The notes under the pieces are model-generated. The model was given only the letters and a program-made list of their open reading frames with translations. It made no database searches and was not told the origin of the DNA. The position numbers were made by a program, and so were the translations under genes. This document shows positions 13,857-18,182 of a DNA stretch of 18,182 nt, piece after piece. Source of the DNA: Saprospiraceae bacterium (GTDB taxonomy: Bacteria > Bacteroidota > Bacteroidia > Chitinophagales > Saprospiraceae). Where the stretch lies: NCBI GenBank assembly GCA_007125435.1, contig SLDF01000106.1, positions 1 through 18,182 of the forward strand, in the 5' to 3' direction. How positions within the stretch are numbered: the first letter of the stretch is position 1; every line of letters begins with the position of its first letter.

Positions 13857-15152
13857 TTAAAGATCGTCGGGAAAGGAAATGGCTTTTTCGTTTTTAATGC
13901 TCATACTCGTTGTACCACTGAAGTTATATACCTTGCCGCGCACACAGATTTTTTGATTCTTGAGGTATTCATGCGGTGAATAAGAAAAATTGGGGACATT
14001 ATCTGCAAAAATACTTACAGTGAAGATCTGGTTGGGAAAAGACTTATCAAGATTCAAGAAAATGTTACCCTTCCCTGACAGCTTTGTGCTGACCACAGTA
14101 CCGCAGACATTGATCTCATCATTTCTACCCACATATCTGGCAGCCTGGACTGTATTGAAGTGATTCGGTGGTAGAGATGATGGTTTGATCGGCGTGGCCT
14201 GACTATCTTCTGACTTAGTAATCCATGGCATAGGGTCACTCATTTTCTCCAGCTCTGACTGCAGAGGCTCCGGGATATGTGTGTAGAAGTCTATCCCGGT
14301 CAGCTGTTCTACACTGTCTATTGATACAGCATAGTAATCGACCGGATACTCACAGAGTTTATTTGGCATTAAAAAGCCTATCGCCCTGCTATTAGTCAGG
14401 TCGACTGCCAATTTGAAATGCCACTCAGGAATAGACACCTTGTTTATACTTCGCTCTATGACAGGTAGATCATCATGAAGAACAGGACCAGTAATCATGT
14501 ATAGCTCAGTCTCAGGATGCCTCTGAATATAATCTCTAAATACATCTTCAAGCTCTGCCCAGCTTACCCGATTAAAACCGGGTCGTTGTGGAGTCATATT
14601 GGAATAAAAATAGCTCTCTGAAAGTGCTTTAGCAGACCATCTGAAGTCAGCAGAAGGTGCCAAATGCCCTCTATCAAATCCAAATCCATCATATTTATAT
14701 GTACCATCTGGCTGTCTTTCTTTTAGGAAGTAATCTTCTTCGACAGCAGACCCATTCTGTATTTTAGGATCAGGTCGGAAGTCATTGGATCTACCGATAT
14801 TACCTGCACTGACATCAGGGACGATCATATGAGCCACCCATTTTGCTTGTTTGTGATGGTCATCATAAACCAGCGCCATTGCCGAGTGCATGATTAACTC
14901 TTCATCAGGACGAATAGCAGGCACACCCATTTTCTTCAAATGCAATCTAATACGTTCTAGCTTGACCTCCTCTAGATCAGCCTCATATTGTTGCTGCTGT
15001 TCTTGAAGCGCTTTTAGATCTCTTTCTTTTTGTTGAATAACCAGATCTAGACTATCACTGATCTGGGCATTTGCGGATAGATTTATCATGAAAAAAATCA
15101 AGACAAACCAAACATTCATATTTTTCATAACAGAATAACGAGTGTAATTCAT
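13857..15152 (-). CDS. Secreted DNA/RNA non-specific endonuclease (NUC1 family) with C-terminal OB-like domain
   Basis: 431 residues. A signal peptide (VWFVLIFFMINLSANA/Q, cleavage near 29-30) is followed by a charged coiled-coil stretch (about 35-73), then the NUC1 domain (about 85-300). The active site is GFDRGHLAPSADF (158-170) with the general base H163. SNMTPQRPGFNRVSWAELE (184-202) supplies the metal-binding Asn and the conserved Asn and Glu. YMITGPVL (218-225) and AIGFLMPN (257-264) are typical of the fold. A linker of about 30 residues leads to a C-terminal OB-like domain (about 336-427: VCGTVVS, IFLNLDK, ICVRGKVYNF). It probably degrades external or periplasmic DNA and RNA. M9 or M12 could also be the start; none has a Shine-Dalgarno. 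Confidence 0.88.
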   Translation of the reverse strand: MNYTRYSVMKNMNVWFVLIFFMINLSANAQISDSLDLVIQQKERDLKALQEQQQQYEADLEEVKLERIRLHLKKMGVPAIRPDEELIMHSAMALVYDDHHKQAKWVAHMIVPDVSAGNIGRSNDFRPDPKIQNGSAVEEDYFLKERQPDGTYKYDGFGFDRGHLAPSADFRWSAKALSESYFYSNMTPQRPGFNRVSWAELEDVFRDYIQRHPETELYMITGPVLHDDLPVIERSINKVSIPEWHFKLAVDLTNSRAIGFLMPNKLCEYPVDYYAVSIDSVEQLTGIDFYTHIPEPLQSELEKMSDPMPWITKSEDSQATPIKPSSLPPNHFNTVQAARYVGRNDEINVCGTVVSTKLSGKGNIFLNLDKSFPNQIFTVSIFADNVPNFSYSPHEYLKNQKICVRGKVYNFSGTTSMSIKNEKAISFPDDL

Positions 15153-15179
15153 AAAAGTGCTGGAAGGAATAATAAATAA

Positions 15180-15211
15180 AGATTAACTCTAGACCACCTC
15201 CAGATTAACTC
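15180..15211 (-). promoter_or_regulatory. Paired direct repeats upstream of the nuclease gene
   Basis: GAGTTAATCT occurs twice on the minus strand (15202-15211 and 15180-15189) with a 22-bp period, about two helical turns. The proximal copy ends 28 nt before the nuclease ATG. This arrangement would suit a dimeric regulator, but it could be coincidence. Confidence 0.3.
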
Positions 15212-15236
15212 ATAAGAGATGGTGCCACCTAAAAGA

Positions 15237-15265
15237 AAAGCCACTCAATAAACATGAGTGGCTTT
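15237..15265 (-). terminator. Intrinsic terminator of the HU gene
   Basis: On the minus strand AAAGCCACTCA and TGAGTGGCTTT form an 11-bp perfect stem around the loop TGTTTAT, continuing into TCTTTT. It begins about 30 nt after the HU stop codon and has the classic stem plus U-tract form. Confidence 0.9.
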
Positions 15266-15294
15266 AAAATCTTTACATCAAAAGATGTTACTAA

Positions 15295-15567
15295 TTATGC
15301 TACTGCATCAGCCAATTTTTTACCTGGCTTGAATTTAGCAACAGTTTTAGCTGCAATTTTGATTTCTTTACCAGTTTGTGGGTTTCTACCAGTTCTAGCA
15401 GAACGCTTAGAAGTAGAGAATGTACCGAAACCAGGTAAAGTTACTTTATCACCTTTTTTCAAAGTATTTGTTACTGCTTCGAGTGTAGCATCAAGAGCTT
15501 CTGCAGAAGCTGCTTTTGTTAAGCCAGTTGCCTTAGCAATAGCATCTACTAAATCACCTTTGTTCAT
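15295..15567 (-). CDS. hup: HU-family DNA-binding protein
   Basis: A 90-residue HU/IHF-type nucleoid protein. It starts MNKGDLVDAIAKATGLTKAA, the standard N-terminus, and carries the signature GFGTFSTSKRSARTGRNPQT (about 46-65) in the DNA-binding arm. It ends IAAKTVAKFKPGKKLADAVA. An ATG nine codons upstream (15594) would add MFTHIKFLK, which has no counterpart in the family, so I use ATG 15567. The protein bends DNA and compacts the chromosome as a dimer. It is monocistronic, with a strong promoter-like element at 15611-15639 and an intrinsic terminator at 15237-15265. Confidence 0.97.
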   Translation of the reverse strand: MNKGDLVDAIAKATGLTKAASAEALDATLEAVTNTLKKGDKVTLPGFGTFSTSKRSARTGRNPQTGKEIKIAAKTVAKFKPGKKLADAVA

Positions 15568-15610
15568 TTTTAAAAATTTTATGTGTGTGAACAATTAATT
15601 AAAACGGCTG

Positions 15611-15639
15611 CAAATATATATGGATATTTATTATTCAAA
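15611..15639 (-). promoter_or_regulatory. Promoter of the HU gene
   Basis: The minus strand reads TTTG, 17 nt, then TATATTTGCA, a perfect match to the Bacteroidota -7 element TAnnTTTG with a -33 TTTG. Transcription would start near 15604, giving an A/T-rich leader of about 35 nt before ATG 15567. This supports the shorter HU start, although the longer one would also remain downstream. Confidence 0.6.
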
Positions 15640-15748
15640 CAAGAAAAAGCAGATAAAATGTAGGCGTATCAAGCAAAAAAGGTCATTTTACTACTTTTAG
15701 GGGGTATTTTCACCTCATTGACCTGAAAAAACCTTTTATTTATGCGAG

Positions 15749-15778
15749 TTGCAAAATATTTACAAATCAATAATTTAT
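15749..15778 (+). promoter_or_regulatory. Candidate promoter of the M28 peptidase-HD pair
   Basis: TTG (15749-15751), 19 nt, then TAATTTAT (15771-15778), one base off TAnnTTTG. The start would fall near 15785, about 20 nt before ATG 15807. Confidence 0.35.
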
Positions 15779-15806
15779 CAGTTTTATTAATACATATCTT
15801 ACCGCT

Positions 15807-17372
15807 ATGAATAGATCAAATGCAGGATATCAATATTTACATGGACAGAAAATTGCGATAATGTCCTTTACATTTTTTATTTATTTTCTAACATCGGGCA
15901 CCCTATTATTTGCACAGTCAACTTATCCGGAGGCAAAACTATCTAAAGAAGACCTGTTTGCGCATTTGAGTTACCTGGCCTCAGATGAATTAATGGGCCG
16001 TAGAACCGGGCAGCCGGGAAATGACACCGCCGCCACGTACATAAGTCAGTTTTTTAAGACTCATGGACTGCAGGGAATGGGTGATGATGGATCATTTTTC
16101 CAAACCATTTCATTTGAGCAGACTACAATCCCCAGGGAAGGCAAACTCACTTTTGATGGTCATACATATACACAAGGTGATGATATGATGATATTAAAGG
16201 GTGACCCATTTGATGGCAAAACTCAAATTGTATATGCAGGACATGGACTAGTCGATCAAGAAAACCAAATAGATGATTATGCAGGCGTACAGGCAGAAGG
16301 CAAAATAGTCGTCGTACTTCCCGGGTCACCCGATGCTCAAGACCCTCTAACAATATCGCGATTGGCACCTGTAAAACGTAAACTGGCAGCTGAAAGAGGA
16401 GCGGTGGCTGTTATAGAAATATATCGATTGGGTTTTCCATGGTCCTTCTTCAAGCAATATTTTTCCAGAGGCGGGTTGGAATTGGCCTCTGGTCAAGATA
16501 AGGATGAGTTCGTCAGCTACGGGTGGATAAAAGAACAATCAGTGGGCGATTTAAATAGCTGGATAAAAACAGAAGAGGCTTTAAGTGCTGCATTTGAACA
16601 CTCCGGAGCAAGGGTCGATCAATTAACCTCTCAGAATGTGATCGGACTTATTGAAGGAACTGACCCTAATTTAAAAAACGAATATGTGATATTGACCGGT
16701 CATTATGATCATGTCGGCGCAGGTGCAGATGGTGGCGGCTTTTACAATGAAGAGGACAGTATATTTAATGGTGCCAGAGATAATGCCATGGGCACTGTAG
16801 CCATCATGGCGGCTGCTAAGTCGATTAGTCAACAGCCTACCAGGCGGTCAGTCTTAGTCATTGCCCTTACAGGGGAGGAAGTAGGCTTACTGGGTAGTAA
16901 ATATTACGTAGAGCACCCAGTGGTCCCCCTAGACCAGTCTATACTTAACATCAATACTGATGGAGCAGGATATAATGACACAACCGTTGTGTCCGTCATA
17001 GGTCATGGACGTACCGGCATCGATGAGTTAATCAAGGATGGCGCTAATTGGGCTGGACTAGGTATCTTCCCAAACCCGGTACCCCGTCAAAATTTGTATG
17101 ACAGATCAGATAATGTATCATTTGCTCAAAAAGGCGTGCCCGCCGTCAACATATCACCGGGTATTACCGAATTTGACGATGCCATCCAATATTATTATCA
17201 CCAAGTGACAGATGAAGCTGATACGGTATCTCCATCCTACCTTTTACAATATGCTAAATCCATAACACGTATCACTCGACTAATTGCTGACTCTGATAAA
17301 ACTCCGTTTTGGACAGAGGGTGATAAATATGAAGAAGCCGGTAAAAAACTATATAAATTAGAAAGCGAATGA
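15807..17372 (+). CDS. Secreted M28-family zinc metallopeptidase with PA domain
   Basis: A 521-residue aminopeptidase-type protein. A signal peptide (hydrophobic 17-36, cleavage near LLFA/QST) follows a rather long, polar N-terminus, so M19 may be the real start. LSYLASDELMGRRTGQPGN (54-72) is the usual entry segment. Residues of about 140-275 resemble a protease-associated (PA) insert. The M28 co-catalytic zinc ligands are all visible: H299 in TGHYDHVG, D325 in NGARDNAMG, E357/E358 in LTGEEVGLLGS, D385 in INTDGAG and H465 in YYYHQVTDEAD. It probably removes N-terminal residues from external peptides in the periplasm or at the surface. The final ATGA overlaps the start of the HD gene. Confidence 0.92.
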   Translation: MNRSNAGYQYLHGQKIAIMSFTFFIYFLTSGTLLFAQSTYPEAKLSKEDLFAHLSYLASDELMGRRTGQPGNDTAATYISQFFKTHGLQGMGDDGSFFQTISFEQTTIPREGKLTFDGHTYTQGDDMMILKGDPFDGKTQIVYAGHGLVDQENQIDDYAGVQAEGKIVVVLPGSPDAQDPLTISRLAPVKRKLAAERGAVAVIEIYRLGFPWSFFKQYFSRGGLELASGQDKDEFVSYGWIKEQSVGDLNSWIKTEEALSAAFEHSGARVDQLTSQNVIGLIEGTDPNLKNEYVILTGHYDHVGAGADGGGFYNEEDSIFNGARDNAMGTVAIMAAAKSISQQPTRRSVLVIALTGEEVGLLGSKYYVEHPVVPLDQSILNINTDGAGYNDTTVVSVIGHGRTGIDELIKDGANWAGLGIFPNPVPRQNLYDRSDNVSFAQKGVPAVNISPGITEFDDAIQYYYHQVTDEADTVSPSYLLQYAKSITRITRLIADSDKTPFWTEGDKYEEAGKKLYKLESE

Positions 17373-18019
17373 CATCAAATAAGATCATTGAAGCAGCAGA
17401 GGCCTTTGTCAAGGAAACTCTCGAGCAGGCAGAGGGTGGTCATGATTGGTGGCATATCCATAGAGTACGATTATTAGCTCTAAAGATCGGACAGTCTGAA
17501 GGTGCAAATTTATTTGTGGTAGAGTTGGCAGCACTATTACACGATATAGCAGATCATAAATTTCATAATAACAATGAAGACATAGGACCAGCAAAGGCTT
17601 TGGCGTTTTTGACGGCACAGAAATGTGAGTCACATGTGATCGATCATGTCATCAAGATCATCGAAAATATTTCCTTCAAGGGTGGGAATAAAATATCTAA
17701 GATCAATACCATAGAATTTAAAGTCGTGCAAGATGCAGATAGATTGGATGCTATTGGGGCCATTGGGATCGCAAGGGCATTCAATTATGGCGGCTACAAG
17801 AATAGAACCCTTTACGATCCTGACATTCCACCCATATTAAATATGGATAAGAAAACGTACATGAATAATAAAGGTCCAACAATCAACCACTTTTATGAAA
17901 AACTATTACTGCTCAAGGATCGAATGCATACGCAAGAAGGCAAAAAAATTGCGGAAGAAAGACACACATTCATGCAGCAGTTCCTGAATCAATTTTACAA
18001 AGAATGGGAATATGGATGA
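17369..18019 (+). CDS. HD-domain phosphohydrolase (YedJ-like)
   Basis: A 216-residue cytoplasmic HD-superfamily protein. The metal-binding set is GHDWWHIHRV (24-33, first His H29), ALLHDIADHKF (55-65, the HD pair H58-D59) and VQDADRLDAIGAIGIARAF (120-138) with the final Asp. The order and the DADRLDAIGA signature match the uncharacterised YedJ-type group of HD hydrolases. It likely hydrolyses a phosphate ester or nucleotide; the substrate is unknown. The start overlaps the stop of the M28 peptidase by ATGA, implying translational coupling, although the two functions have no obvious link. The protein appears complete. Confidence 0.9.
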   Translation: MTSNKIIEAAEAFVKETLEQAEGGHDWWHIHRVRLLALKIGQSEGANLFVVELAALLHDIADHKFHNNNEDIGPAKALAFLTAQKCESHVIDHVIKIIENISFKGGNKISKINTIEFKVVQDADRLDAIGAIGIARAFNYGGYKNRTLYDPDIPPILNMDKKTYMNNKGPTINHFYEKLLLLKDRMHTQEGKKIAEERHTFMQQFLNQFYKEWEYG

Positions 18020-18089
18020 ATACATGTTAGAGGACTTGTGAGGAATTTGGTAACAGACAAAAGTGGTAAGAGCAACAGGGCGATAAGAT

Positions 18090-18182
18090 AAAAGGAAAAA
18101 GATAAAAGGAACATTTTAAAAGAGCCAAGGCAAAAGGTAAAAGAGCCAAGACAAAAGAAAAGATAAAAAGAGTCAAATGTCG
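18090..18182 (-). repeat. Right copy of the inverted dispersed repeat
   Basis: The minus strand of this segment matches 375-467 at roughly 95% identity. The plus strand is purine-rich, mirroring the pyrimidine-rich left copy. It begins about 70 nt after the HD gene stop and runs off the window, so more of the repeat probably lies beyond. Confidence 0.85.

Overview
The window looks like a chromosomal segment of a member of the Bacteroidota, probably from the Saprospirales/Cytophagales side of the phylum; that placement is inference. Four things point there. There is an S46 dipeptidyl-peptidase, a family concentrated in Bacteroidota. Transketolase is encoded as two separate genes. Most start codons follow A/T-rich leaders without a clear Shine-Dalgarno. 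Several upstream regions carry the Bacteroidota-type -7 element TAnnTTTG. No phage genes, transposase, CRISPR array or obvious defence system is present. The gene content is mainly housekeeping; the unusual material lies between the genes.

Layout. 1-570 is a pyrimidine-rich mosaic of direct and tandem repeats, part of which reappears inverted at the right end (18090-18182). On the minus strand follow tRNA-Arg(CCU), a small MmcQ/YjbR protein and a DAO-type FAD oxidoreductase, then a secreted S46 peptidase whose specificity residue is Arg (DPP11-like). 4552-5573 is about 1 kb of repeat mosaic, including a 55-bp duplication, an array of about 21 bp, a heptamer array and a perfect 20-bp hairpin. 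A plus-strand pair, a BadF-type sugar kinase and ATP-dependent 6-phosphofructokinase, sits at 5574-7420 and ends at a hairpin shared with a convergent SDR/DUF2867 gene. Then on the minus strand come radC, a PLP enzyme of transsulfuration, the two transketolase subunits, a secreted NUC1-type nuclease with a C-terminal OB-like domain, and HU with a textbook terminator. The right part is a plus-strand pair whose ORFs overlap by ATGA: a secreted M28 metallopeptidase and an HD phosphohydrolase.

How the genes fit together. The S46 peptidase, the M28 peptidase and the nuclease all have signal peptides and suggest use of external peptides and nucleic acids. The sugar kinase with Pfk, plus transketolase, cover entry into glycolysis and the non-oxidative pentose phosphate pathway. 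RadC, HU, the tRNA and the MmcQ-like protein are general housekeeping functions.

Limits. All names rest on motifs read by eye. Promoter and repeat-family calls were made without any search. I did not find a convincing new multi-gene system; the best leads are the intergenic repeat families and the eroded coding sequence at about 11214-11333.
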